A stretch of DNA of 64,000 nt from Paenibacillus fonticola DSM 21315. GTDB lineage: Bacteria; Bacillota; Bacilli; Paenibacillales; Paenibacillaceae. Below, in pieces: positions 36,306-43,943 of this stretch. The DNA lies in assembly GCF_000381905.1 (NCBI RefSeq), contig NZ_KB907248.1, positions 213,643 through 277,642 on the forward strand, written 5' to 3'. Below the pieces are notes generated by a model. That model saw only the letters and a program-made list of their open reading frames with translations, searched no databases and was not told where the DNA came from. Numbering within the stretch: position 1 is the first letter of the stretch; each line of letters opens with the position of its first letter. Position numbers and translations under genes: made by a program.

Positions 36306-37433
36306 CTATAAGGCAATCGCGGTAGATTGAGAAGCTTGTGCAACCTCATCCGTGGTTACTTCGCGCCCCAGTCGATGGGATAAATATATCCCTTCGCTGA
36401 TGAGCATCGTATTGAGCGCGATTTCTGCGGTAGGCAGCAATGGAACCTGTCCTTGCAGGGCGGAAATCCAATGATGCTGGGACGATGCGTAAGCATCCGG
36501 ATAGGGGCTCAGCATCCGGTTACGCCTGTCGGCACGCTCCAGGTCAATAGTGCAATCCATATCCAAGCCAGCGATCGTCGTATGGAAGCTGAAGCCGTGC
36601 GGTTCCCGGTCCGACACGGCCCCGGGCAGCCGGATTCCCCCTTCTGACCCAACGATCGAACTTCCCTCCAAGCCGCCAAGCTGCAGCGCCCAGGACTCGA
36701 TAATATCCAGCGTAATCCCGCCCGCGAAACGGACGAATCCGGCAGCCATTTCCTCGACGTCGAAGCCAGAGCTGGCTCTACGCTCCTCATCCATCGCGAT
36801 CTCCTGATAGGTGCGCCCCGCAATCCGTTCAGCCTTGGGATTACCCATAAGATACAGCATGCGGGCAATGTGGTACACTCCCATATCATACAAAGCCCCG
36901 CCGCCAGCCGTCTCTTGTCTCGTAAATGCAGCGGTCCCGTAGCCATCGACATAAGGCCGGTTGCGGCGGCGAAAGCCAGTGGATCTGGCATGATACAGTC
37001 TGCCGAGCTTGCCGGCGTCAATGATCTGCTTGGCCGCCTTCGTCTCTTTGTCATACAGATGGGCCAGCTGAATATGCAGCATTTTACCGCAGCGCCTGGC
37101 CGTCTCCACCATTCGCAGGCCATCAGTATAAGAGCCGGCGATCGGCTTTTCACAATACACGTGCTTCCCTGCCTCTAGGGCAGCCACCGTAACCGGCATA
37201 TGATAGTTGTTATGGAGACATACGTCGACCGCGTTTAGTTCCTCCTGCTCCAGCATCTCCCTGTAGTCAGCATAAACCTTGGCGATGCCGTGCCTGTCAG
37301 CAACCCGGCGGGCCTCTTCGAGATTAATGTCGCAAATTGCGGTGACCGCAGCACCGGGAATATCCATGTATTGCTCTAAATGCGCCTTGCCGATTTGCCC
37401 GGCGCCAACGATACCTATTTTGACCGTGTCCAT
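36306..37433 (-). CDS. Gfo/Idh/MocA family oxidoreductase
   Basis: A 375-residue NAD(P)-dependent oxidoreductase of the glucose-fructose oxidoreductase / inositol dehydrogenase superfamily, acting on an unknown sugar or polyol. It has the N-terminal Rossmann motif IGIVGAGQIGKAHLEQY and the catalytic-Lys segment VYCEKPIAGSY. A C-terminal beta-sheet domain follows, with RNRPYVDGYGTAAFTRQET and GGALYDMGVYHIARMLYL. It stands alone between its own terminator and the yfhD-like gene, so substrate cannot be inferred from neighbours. Confidence 0.88.
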   Translation of the reverse strand: MDTVKIGIVGAGQIGKAHLEQYMDIPGAAVTAICDINLEEARRVADRHGIAKVYADYREMLEQEELNAVDVCLHNNYHMPVTVAALEAGKHVYCEKPIAGSYTDGLRMVETARRCGKMLHIQLAHLYDKETKAAKQIIDAGKLGRLYHARSTGFRRRNRPYVDGYGTAAFTRQETAGGGALYDMGVYHIARMLYLMGNPKAERIAGRTYQEIAMDEERRASSGFDVEEMAAGFVRFAGGITLDIIESWALQLGGLEGSSIVGSEGGIRLPGAVSDREPHGFSFHTTIAGLDMDCTIDLERADRRNRMLSPYPDAYASSQHHWISALQGQVPLLPTAEIALNTMLISEGIYLSHRLGREVTTDEVAQASQSTAIAL

Positions 37434-37643
37434 CCTGCTTCCCCCCGTCTATCTGATTTGAACTTATAAGTCGGAACAGCAAGCTGTCAATCCATTATAC
37501 AGCAGTCAATTATATGGGATATAAAGCTGGTTATATAGTCCATGATTACCTTCATCGCTTCAGCTATATAAGATGAAACAATTGAAATGGATGTGGGGCA
37601 AGTACGTAAAATTTCAGTTTGTATAGCTCCAAAACATCCATGA

Positions 37644-37687
37644 ATAAAGAAAGAGCACAAGACCGTTAAAGCCTGTCTTATGCTCTT
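37644..37687 (-). terminator. Terminator after the YfhD-like gene
   Basis: Minus strand AAGAGCATAAGAC / GTCTTGTGCTCTT (one G-T pair) followed by TCTTTATT, 20 bases beyond the stop codon. Confidence 0.8.
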
Positions 37688-37706
37688 ACGCACACCTGCA
37701 TTGCTG

Positions 37707-37877
37707 TTAGCTAGGCTGCTGCTGACGGCGGTCTGCCCGCTCGCTCCGTTCCAATGCCTCCCAATCCTCCTGATCAGCCAACTCTTCAGAAAACTCCACA
37801 TCCTCGTTATGCCCGTCGGATAGTTTTGACATTTTAGCTGGATAGGAGCGTCCTGCGTCCTTTTTGTACTCGTTCAT
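37707..37877 (-). CDS. YfhD-like small hydrophilic protein
   Basis: A 56-residue protein: MNEYKKDAGRSYPAKMSK, then SDGHNEDVEFSEELADQED, then WEALERSERADRRQQQPS. The DVEFS-EELAD and LERSE-RAD segments resemble the YfhD family of small, sporulation-associated proteins in Bacillales, whose function is not known. The ATG lies about six bases from GGGAAAGGG and the gene ends just before a clear terminator. A longer open frame overlaps it in another register but lacks a ribosome site and family character. Confidence 0.75.
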   Translation of the reverse strand: MNEYKKDAGRSYPAKMSKLSDGHNEDVEFSEELADQEDWEALERSERADRRQQQPS

Positions 37878-37909
37878 ATTTCCCTTTCCCTCCTTTTGTT
37901 ATATGCCGG

Positions 37910-38278
37910 TTACATCATTCCGCCCTGTTCATCAATGATGCGCAGAGCCTGATGATGACTCGCTTCATCCACGACGACCGTAAGCAGGGTGTCGTGGCCC
38001 GTCGGGCCGCCTTGTCCGCCATGGCTCATTCCGCTCGCGGCCGGATCGGCAGCCGACAAAATACCTGCGGACTGATTCGTTATCATCCCATCCTGAGTAA
38101 TTGCTGTCAGGCTGGATATTTTGCCGGTGATCGGATTTAAAGGATCATAGCCTTCGCCGGGATATTTGCTAAAGCGATCGATGGATAGATCCACGACCCG
38201 CAAAGCCTGCAGCTTCCGGGCAGCGCCCTCCGCCTCTTCCGGACTTTTGAAATACGCGAGTATATTTTTTTCACCCAT
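37910..38278 (-). CDS. Hypothetical protein with alpha-beta repeats (stress-protein-like)
   Basis: A 122-residue protein I do not recognise by name. The N-terminal block ILAYFKSPEEAEGAARKLQAL and the C-terminal block TLLTVVVDEASHHQALRIID each look like a beta strand followed by a helix, separated by a Gly/Pro/Ser-rich middle (AADPAASGMSHGGQGGPTG). The pattern resembles small general-stress proteins that use a ferredoxin-like fold, but that is a guess. No signal peptide or membrane helix. The ribosome site is weak (AAGGAAGG some distance away). It precedes the YfhD-like gene on the same strand. Confidence 0.7.
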   Translation of the reverse strand: MGEKNILAYFKSPEEAEGAARKLQALRVVDLSIDRFSKYPGEGYDPLNPITGKISSLTAITQDGMITNQSAGILSAADPAASGMSHGGQGGPTGHDTLLTVVVDEASHHQALRIIDEQGGMM

Positions 38279-38474
38279 CCGTAGCGCCCGCCTTCCTTCG
38301 GCAATATTGAACGTGCTTCTAACGCAGTTCTTACTCTGTAGGATGCAATATTGAATGGTACTTTATACAAATGATTCTTTCTTTTAAAATTTGAAACTAT
38401 TAGCGGAAAGGTTCGTATATACTCTTATATAAGTACACTAATACACATTTACAGTAGGAGGGCTCACTTTAAGT

Positions 38475-38927
38475 ATGTTCAAGAAAATGACAATGCTCGT
38501 GATGGTGTTCACCCTAATCTTCTCATTCGCCTCTGCGGATTTCGCTGACGCCAGACGCGGCGGCTTTAAATCTGGACCTCGAAGCTACACGACTACGCCG
38601 AAGAAATCAAACAGCGTAAACAAGTCCGAATCGAACACGTCCAACAAATCAACGTCAACGAACGGAATGAACAATAACCGATCCGGATTTTTCGGCGGCG
38701 GCAGCTTTATGAAAGGGTTGATGGTCGGCGGATTGGCCGGGATGCTGTTCGGCGGGCTGTTCGGAGGCATGGGTTTCTTCGGCGAACTGCTTGGCCTCGC
38801 TATCAACCTGTTTGCCATCTACCTGATCGTTATGGTAGCCGTTGCTCTGTTCCGCAGGTTCAAGAAGCCGCAAGTCTACCAAGGCCCGCGCAACGACGAC
38901 TACGATCATCGCGGGGGAAGATACTAA
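38475..38927 (+). CDS. Secreted/membrane Gly-rich protein with a Tim44-type N-terminus
   Basis: A 150-residue protein with a signal peptide (MFKKMTMLVMVFTLIFSFA, cleavage probably near ASADFADA). A basic segment beginning RRGGFKSGPRS follows, then a Ser/Asn/Thr-rich stretch. A glycine-rich hydrophobic run (GGLAGMLFGGLFGGMGFFG) and a membrane helix (LAINLFAIYLIVMVAVALF) come next. The DARRGG and GGLAGMLFGG patterns resemble the N-terminal part of bacterial Tim44-like proteins, but the Tim44 domain itself is absent. GGAGGG lies a few bases before the ATG. The next gene (yxcD-like) starts three bases after its stop, so the two are co-expressed. Confidence 0.8.
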   Translation: MFKKMTMLVMVFTLIFSFASADFADARRGGFKSGPRSYTTTPKKSNSVNKSESNTSNKSTSTNGMNNNRSGFFGGGSFMKGLMVGGLAGMLFGGLFGGMGFFGELLGLAINLFAIYLIVMVAVALFRRFKKPQVYQGPRNDDYDHRGGRY

Positions 38928-38930
38928 CCT

Positions 38931-39212
38931 ATGATTCTTAGCATGGATGAGATCATTAACGCGATTTGCCTTCATACCGCCGATCGCACCGGCTTGCGGC
39001 CCACCGACATTCAGGTGGAGCTAAGCTGGGATGAGGATACCGGATATACCGGCGAGGTTTGGGCCAACGGGCGAAGCCGTTATTTGATCGAGCTCAACAT
39101 TATAGAGGCGATAATTCAATACGCATATAGGGAGTACGGTATCCGAGCATTCAAGGATGATATTAAATTGGACTTGGATGAAGAGATCACGGCGACGATC
39201 AAGCAAGATTGA
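38931..39212 (+). CDS. yxcD: YxcD family protein (DUF2653)
   Basis: A 93-residue acidic protein: MDEIINAICLHTADRTGL, then EVELSW-like WDEDTGYTGEVWANGRSRY and LIELNIIEAIIQYAYREYG. This fits DUF2653 (YxcD of B. subtilis), a family without known function. It probably starts at the first ATG; MDEIIN four codons later is an alternative. It is coupled to the upstream Gly-rich membrane protein, which suggests a shared role. Confidence 0.75.
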   Translation: MILSMDEIINAICLHTADRTGLRPTDIQVELSWDEDTGYTGEVWANGRSRYLIELNIIEAIIQYAYREYGIRAFKDDIKLDLDEEITATIKQD

Positions 39213-39232
39213 TTGCGCCAATGCAAGCTGAT

Positions 39233-39280
39233 AAGGGCATCCTGTCGTTAAATGACGACAAGGATGCCCTTCCCTTTGTT
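39233..39280 (+). terminator. Terminator of the Gly-rich protein/yxcD operon, convergent with the FMN lipoprotein gene
   Basis: AAGGGCATCC-TGTCGT / ACGACA-AGGATGCCCTT, a long hairpin with one bulge, followed by CCCTTTGTTT on the plus strand. It lies 20 bases beyond yxcD and 9 bases from the convergent gene. Confidence 0.7.
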
Positions 39281-39288
39281 TGCCAGTA

Positions 39289-39654
39289 TTATTTTTTTGC
39301 GCTGCTAAGTGCGCTTTCCACGGCCTCAACAACAGCCGCACTGGATTTGGAAGCCCCGGAGATCACATCGATATCCTCCGTAGACTGCTCCTTGATAATT
39401 TCCGGTATCGTAATTTCAATGGCCGCGTCCACGATGCTTTGCGTTTCTCCATGCTCTACGATTTGAATACTGTCAATTTTACTGCCCTTGACTTCGACGG
39501 AAACTTTAATTTCACTCTTTGCTCCTTGAGCGCTTCCTTCATAAACTCCATCGATATATTGACCGCCGCCGCCCGCACAGCCAGCCAATAGAAGCACTGC
39601 GGCGGTGATCGCCGTCCCCGCAAACAAGACGCTTTTCCTAAACGCTCTGTACAT
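39289..39654 (-). CDS. FMN-binding domain lipoprotein
   Basis: A 121-residue exported lipoprotein: signal peptide with lipobox LLAGC (Cys near residue 26) and then a single FMN_bind domain (GVYEGSAQGAKSEIKVSVEV ... IVEHGET). The domain ends DVISGASKSS. In ApbE-modified proteins this segment reads D-x-x-S/T-G-A-S/T-x-T with FMN linked to the last Thr; here that position is Ser. It lies 35 bases after the fumarate-reductase-like flavoprotein gene and probably supplies the FMN electron-entry domain that is fused in other flavocytochrome c-type reductases. Confidence 0.88.
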   Translation of the reverse strand: MYRAFRKSVLFAGTAITAAVLLLAGCAGGGGQYIDGVYEGSAQGAKSEIKVSVEVKGSKIDSIQIVEHGETQSIVDAAIEITIPEIIKEQSTEDIDVISGASKSSAAVVEAVESALSSAKK

Positions 39655-39689
39655 AGTTATTTCCTTCTCCTTTTCCCCATGCTGACTGT

Positions 39690-41117
39690 TTATTTCAACG
39701 ATTGCACGGCTTCCTGCGCGGCAATGCGGCCAAACGTAGTGATGTCAGCCAACGCATTTCCGCCTAGCCGGTTAGCTCCATGTACGCCGCCGGTAACCTC
39801 ACCCGCAGCATACAGATTCGGAATGGCCATTCCCGATTCATTCAGTACCTGAGCCTGCGTGTTGATCGCTACGCCACCCATCGTATGGTGAATCCCCGGC
39901 GTTACTTTGATCGCGTAGTAGGCGCCTTTCGTAAAATCGAGACGCATATCGTCACGCTGGAAGTCCTCGTCTGCGCCCGCTTCCTTGAATTGGCTGTACC
40001 TGTTTACGGTTTGCTCTAAAATAGAAGGGTCAACCCCGATTTTCGAGGCGAGATCAGCTAGCGTCTGACCTTCCTGAACCAGACCCATTTCGAAATACGT
40101 ATCCGTAGCCTTCAGTGTGCCGCGCAGTTCCTCATTAAAAATCAAATAAGCGACTTTATCCGTCTGAACCAAAATGTTCTTGGATACGACATCTCTCGTC
40201 AGCAGTTCGTTCGTAAATCGTACGCCTTCCTGGTTAACGAGAATAGCCCCATCTCCTCGAACCCCTTCGGTTATAAGCACGCCTTCGCCTGGAATCGTCG
40301 TCGGATGAATTTGAATTTCTTTCATATCGACCAGCTTCGCGCCGACAGCCGAAGCCAACTCAATGCCGTCCCCCTGTGCGCCCGGAGCGTTCGTCGTTGC
40401 AAAGCCTTCCAAGTCAGAATTATATTTCACGACCATATCCAGGTTGGCGCCAAATCCTCCGGTTGCGAGAATGACCGCTTTGGCCTCGATTTCAAACGCT
40501 TTGCCATCTTTGTCCGTACCTTTGACACCTGTTACATTATCGTCTTTATCCTTAATAATTTCTGTAACGTTATGCTGCAGACGAACATCTACTTTCAATT
40601 CCTCAAGCTTCTTCTTTAAAGCCATGACGATAAAATTGCCTGCGGCTTCCCCGCCTTCCGGCCTGTGAATCCGCGGAACGCTGGAGCCGCCCGCTTTGCC
40701 GACCTCCGACAATTCAGCACCGTTCTCTTTGAGAAACAGGACCGAATTTGCGGCGTTATCCGTCAGTACCTTGACCAAATCCGGGTTGTTGACGTCTTTG
40801 CCGCCCTTCATCGTGTCTTCAAAATGCAGCTCAGGGCTGTCGTCAATGCCCTGCGCCTTTTGGTACTCCGTTCCAGCGGCATTCAGCCCGCCCTCGGCCC
40901 GCGCCGTGTTTCCTCCGAGCATCGGCATTTTCTCCAGCAATACGACCTTTGCTCCCGAATTATGCGCCTCGATGGCTGCGGACATCCCTGCTCCGCCGCC
41001 TCCGACAATGACAATGTCCGCAGCATCCGATTTACCTACGCAAGCCGGCAAAATGATTGTCATCATCATCACTGCCACCATCGTGAGCAACCATGTTTTC
41101 ATCTGTTTTTTCTTCAT
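39690..41117 (-). CDS. Extracytoplasmic fumarate-reductase-like flavoprotein (lipoprotein)
   Basis: A 475-residue FAD protein of the fumarate reductase / flavocytochrome c family. A signal peptide ends in the lipobox ILPAC (Cys near residue 26), placing it outside the membrane. The FAD-binding fold follows directly (ADIVIVGGGGAGMSAAIEA, later VVLLEKMPMLGGNTARAEGG). Near the C-terminus are HHTMGGVAINTQAQVL and AAGEVTGGVHGANRLGGNAL, typical of this family. It would reduce fumarate or a similar acceptor using electrons from the neighbouring FMN lipoprotein. It has no heme motifs. It is likely controlled by the DcuS/DcuR-type pair transcribed just upstream. Confidence 0.9.
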   Translation of the reverse strand: MKKKQMKTWLLTMVAVMMMTIILPACVGKSDAADIVIVGGGGAGMSAAIEAHNSGAKVVLLEKMPMLGGNTARAEGGLNAAGTEYQKAQGIDDSPELHFEDTMKGGKDVNNPDLVKVLTDNAANSVLFLKENGAELSEVGKAGGSSVPRIHRPEGGEAAGNFIVMALKKKLEELKVDVRLQHNVTEIIKDKDDNVTGVKGTDKDGKAFEIEAKAVILATGGFGANLDMVVKYNSDLEGFATTNAPGAQGDGIELASAVGAKLVDMKEIQIHPTTIPGEGVLITEGVRGDGAILVNQEGVRFTNELLTRDVVSKNILVQTDKVAYLIFNEELRGTLKATDTYFEMGLVQEGQTLADLASKIGVDPSILEQTVNRYSQFKEAGADEDFQRDDMRLDFTKGAYYAIKVTPGIHHTMGGVAINTQAQVLNESGMAIPNLYAAGEVTGGVHGANRLGGNALADITTFGRIAAQEAVQSLK

Positions 41118-41155
41118 GCTGTTCCCCTCTTCACTTTAATGATCAACTATATTTT

Positions 41156-41171
41156 TGTGCATGTTTTCACA
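41156..41171. promoter_or_regulatory. Possible Fnr/CRP-type box upstream of the fumarate-reductase-like gene
   Basis: TGTGC-ATGTTT-TCACA matches TGTGA-N6-TCACA at 9 of 10 positions. The centre is about 46 bases upstream of the ATG, near or downstream of a possible TATAAA -10 (41181-41176). It is therefore in a poor place for activation, and the assignment is weak. Confidence 0.3.
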
Positions 41172-41321
41172 TTCTTTTATATTGTAAATACTCAAGCTTC
41201 CCTCGAATAGATTTTGTAAGTACTGAAAAAGTTAATTAAGTAATTTAAGCGGTGGAAGCGTGCTGTCCGAAACATAACTCAACTAGAGATTCAATAATAT
41301 TTTTCGATTGTGAGCACAACC

Positions 41322-41358
41322 AAAACACCCGCCATTCACTAGCAATGACGGGTGCTTT
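41322..41358 (-). terminator. Terminator after the DcuR-type regulator
   Basis: Minus strand CACCCGTCATT / AATGGCGGGTG followed by TTTTGG, about 20 bases past the stop codon. It separates the regulator pair from the fumarate-reductase-like gene. Confidence 0.75.
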
Positions 41359-41378
41359 ATGCAGCGCTGAATATAGAG

Positions 41379-42092
41379 TTAAAAATACACATCCACAATC
41401 TCGGACTTGTCCGGTAGAGCGCTGAACACGTCCAGAGGACGTCCCCCCGTTCCGTAGACGATGCGCGACTCCAGTACGCTAAGCTCCGTCAGAAAAGACA
41501 AATACTTGCGTACGGACACCCGCGATATGCCGGACAGCCGGGAGACGTCCTCGGTAGAGAAGCTGCCGCCATGCTCTTCTATTGCTTCCCATACGATTTT
41601 TAGCGTTCCCGGAGTCAAGCCCTTCGGCAAATGACGCATCTCACCGGACTCCCCTTGGTCAGGCGCTCTCCGGATGAGCTGGTCAAGATCATCCTGGCTC
41701 ATGCTGCCCGGCGCGTTCATGCGATAATAGGTTTCGCGGTAGCTATCGAGCGCCGCTTTAAATCTCGAAAAATTAAACGGCTTGATAAGGTAATCAACCG
41801 CGCCATACTGCAGGGCCTTCTTAATGCGTTCGGGATCACGAGCAGCCGAAATCACGATAACATCGACGTTCGCATCCTTGCTCCGGATATTGTTCAGCAG
41901 GTCGAAGCCGTCTTTTTTCCGCATAAATAAGTCCAGCAAAATAAGCTGCGGCCGCCGATGCTCCAGCTCCAACACGGCTTCGTCAACGGACGAGGCCGTC
42001 CCTATGCAGCGGAAGCCGCCTACCTGCTCCAAATAGCAACGATTGAACTGCGCTACCATCGGATCATCCTCAACGATCAGTACGCTGATCAT
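41379..42092 (-). CDS. DcuR/CitB-type response regulator
   Basis: A 237-residue response regulator. The receiver domain (ISVLIVEDDPMVAQFNRCYL) has the phosphorylated Asp in LILLDLFMRKKDG (near residue 54) and the Lys in VDYLIKPFNFSRF. The C-terminal helix-turn-helix (FSTEDVSRLSGISRVSVRKYL) is the type found in DcuR, CitB and MalR. The start MISVLIVEDD overlaps the kinase stop (ATGA) and has AAGGAGG upstream. It probably activates the adjacent fumarate-reductase-like genes in response to a C4-dicarboxylate or citrate. Confidence 0.9.
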   Translation of the reverse strand: MISVLIVEDDPMVAQFNRCYLEQVGGFRCIGTASSVDEAVLELEHRRPQLILLDLFMRKKDGFDLLNNIRSKDANVDVIVISAARDPERIKKALQYGAVDYLIKPFNFSRFKAALDSYRETYYRMNAPGSMSQDDLDQLIRRAPDQGESGEMRHLPKGLTPGTLKIVWEAIEEHGGSFSTEDVSRLSGISRVSVRKYLSFLTELSVLESRIVYGTGGRPLDVFSALPDKSEIVDVYF

Positions 42093-43714
42093 ATAGACGC
42101 CTCCTTTGCCGCATATGGCAAAGCAACGGTGAATAGAGTTCCTTCTCCCTTCCGGGAACGGCACTCTAATCTGCCTCCCAGTTCCTTCACCCGCAGCATC
42201 ACGAGATACAGTCCCATTCCCCGATCCTCTCCTTTGGTTGAAAATCCTTTATTATAGATAGCGGACTTAATTTCTTCGTGAATTCCGGAGCCGTTATCCT
42301 TTACGGAGCAATGGAGTTCGCCAGCCTCTTCTTCATAACGGATGGCAAGCTCGATTAACGGAGCTTCGCGCCCAGTGCTCTCTGCCCTTAACGATTCCAA
42401 GGCATTATCAAATAAATTTCCCAGTATAGTGATCAGATGATGCATCGTTTCTCCGCTGGATGGCTCGGGTAATAAGCTATGCTTCAGAAGCACGAAATCA
42501 ACCCCGACCTCCCTTGCCCTGCTCATTTTTCCTAAAATGAAGCCGGCCATGACCTGATCCCTGACCTGCTCTGTCACGGCTCCAACTTCCGATTCATGGG
42601 TTTGCAGCGTCTCGGAAATATACTCTTGGAGTTGATCGTAATACGCCATGTGAGCCATTCCATAGATGACATGAAGCTTGTTACGGAACTCATGCGCCTG
42701 CGCACGCAGTGCTTCCGCATAGGAGGACAGCCCGGACAATCGCTCATTCATCATCCGAATCTCCGTCTTATCCCGGAAGGTGGCAATGACTCCAGCAACC
42801 TCTCCATTCACCAGAATAGGTACGCTGCTGACGCGAACGATGGCCGCTCCGAGCTCTGCTTCTTCATCCGAGGCTCCTTCTCCCGTCCGCAAAATCTCCT
42901 CGCAGCGCAGGCTGGGCCAAATGCTCCGTATATCCTCATCGATCAGCTTGGCAGGCAGTCCGGCCTGCCGGAACAATCTGCGCCCTTCCTCATTGATTAG
43001 CTTAATATTCAAATGCTCATCTACAGCGAGGATTCCTTCTTTGGCTGATTGAAGCATGGCGTTTCGCTCTTTCAGCAGCTTGGCGATTTCAAACGGCTCC
43101 ATGTCATATATCGTCTGTTTGATTTTACGCGCGAGCAAATGCGCCCCCACTGCGCCGATGCCTCCCCCAAGGCCGAGTCCCCAGTACAGGATCCACTGAT
43201 TCCTGGCGGCTTCCTCGGAGATCCGCCGCATTAATACCCCCGTTAGAACAGCCCCCACCTGGCTGCCCTCGGCATCAAAAATCGGAATAAACGACCTGAG
43301 GGAGGTGCCGAGCGTACCTTCCGCGATCGAAATTTTATGCTCTCCGCGGAGAAGTACTGACTCTTCATCGCCGCCAGTCATATGCCGTCCGACCAGCTCC
43401 TGGTTAGGGTGGGATCTGCGGATGCCCTCCATATCGATCACGACCACAAATTCAACGTCGTTAAGCCGTCGGATCTTATTCGCGTACTGCTGTATATTAA
43501 ATGAGTTCTCCGGATTTCGCAGCGCCTCCTGCACGGACGGCGTAAGGGCGACCGTTCTCGACACGGCGACTACCCGCTCCTGCAAATTTCGGCTCGTTTG
43601 CGCCTTGAATTGTTCGCTGAACAGGAAATATATAATTAGCAATACTATAGCTAGAACAAGGCAAACTAACAGGGTAATCGTAGTTTGCAGACGGAATACT
43701 TGTTTTCTCCTCAA
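42089..43714 (-). CDS. DcuS/CitA-type sensor histidine kinase
   Basis: A 541-residue membrane kinase: membrane helix near residues 12-32, extracytoplasmic sensor (PDC/sCache) domain to about 173 with VVVIDMEGIRRSHPN, second helix near 175-195, a cytoplasmic PAS domain (AKEGILAVDEHLNIKLIN), the phosphorylated His in LRAQAHEFRNKLHVIYG, and an HATPase domain with GNLFDNALESL, VKDNGSGI and GMGLYLV. This architecture is typical of C4-dicarboxylate/citrate sensors of Gram-positive bacteria. The start is TTG with AACAGGAGGG about nine bases upstream. It overlaps the regulator gene by four bases. Confidence 0.9.
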   Translation of the reverse strand: MRRKQVFRLQTTITLLVCLVLAIVLLIIYFLFSEQFKAQTSRNLQERVVAVSRTVALTPSVQEALRNPENSFNIQQYANKIRRLNDVEFVVVIDMEGIRRSHPNQELVGRHMTGGDEESVLLRGEHKISIAEGTLGTSLRSFIPIFDAEGSQVGAVLTGVLMRRISEEAARNQWILYWGLGLGGGIGAVGAHLLARKIKQTIYDMEPFEIAKLLKERNAMLQSAKEGILAVDEHLNIKLINEEGRRLFRQAGLPAKLIDEDIRSIWPSLRCEEILRTGEGASDEEAELGAAIVRVSSVPILVNGEVAGVIATFRDKTEIRMMNERLSGLSSYAEALRAQAHEFRNKLHVIYGMAHMAYYDQLQEYISETLQTHESEVGAVTEQVRDQVMAGFILGKMSRAREVGVDFVLLKHSLLPEPSSGETMHHLITILGNLFDNALESLRAESTGREAPLIELAIRYEEEAGELHCSVKDNGSGIHEEIKSAIYNKGFSTKGEDRGMGLYLVMLRVKELGGRLECRSRKGEGTLFTVALPYAAKEASI

Positions 43715-43842
43715 AGCGGTCCCTCCTGTTACTGCTCTTGCTCCTGCTTCCGCTGCCCTTCTCTGCTGCTATCTTACCTTGTCTTTTGCCACAGCGCTGT
43801 GAGGTTTTGTTACTTGCCCACGGGTTTATCTCCTCCAAACAA

Positions 43843-43875
43843 GAAAAAAAGACCGACGCCTCATCACGTCGATCT
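43843..43875 (-). terminator. Terminator of the hrcA-grpE-dnaK-dnaJ operon
   Basis: Minus strand GATCGACG / CGTCGGTC hairpin followed by TTTTTTTC, about 70 bases after the dnaJ stop. Confidence 0.8.
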
Positions 43876-43943
43876 CCTTAAAAGTCCTTCAGCTAGCAAG
43901 CTCTCAACAATCCATTCGTACAATGTTCATTCTGTGCTGTTCA

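Noticed and set aside
37487..37801. 104-codon minus-strand frame overlapping the YfhD-like gene
   Set aside because: No ribosome site, runs through the terminator of the better-supported 56-residue gene.
43790..43801. CACAGCGCTGTG palindrome upstream of the sensor kinase
   Set aside because: Half-sites are in the wrong orientation for Fnr/CRP, and a 12-base palindrome alone is weak evidence.
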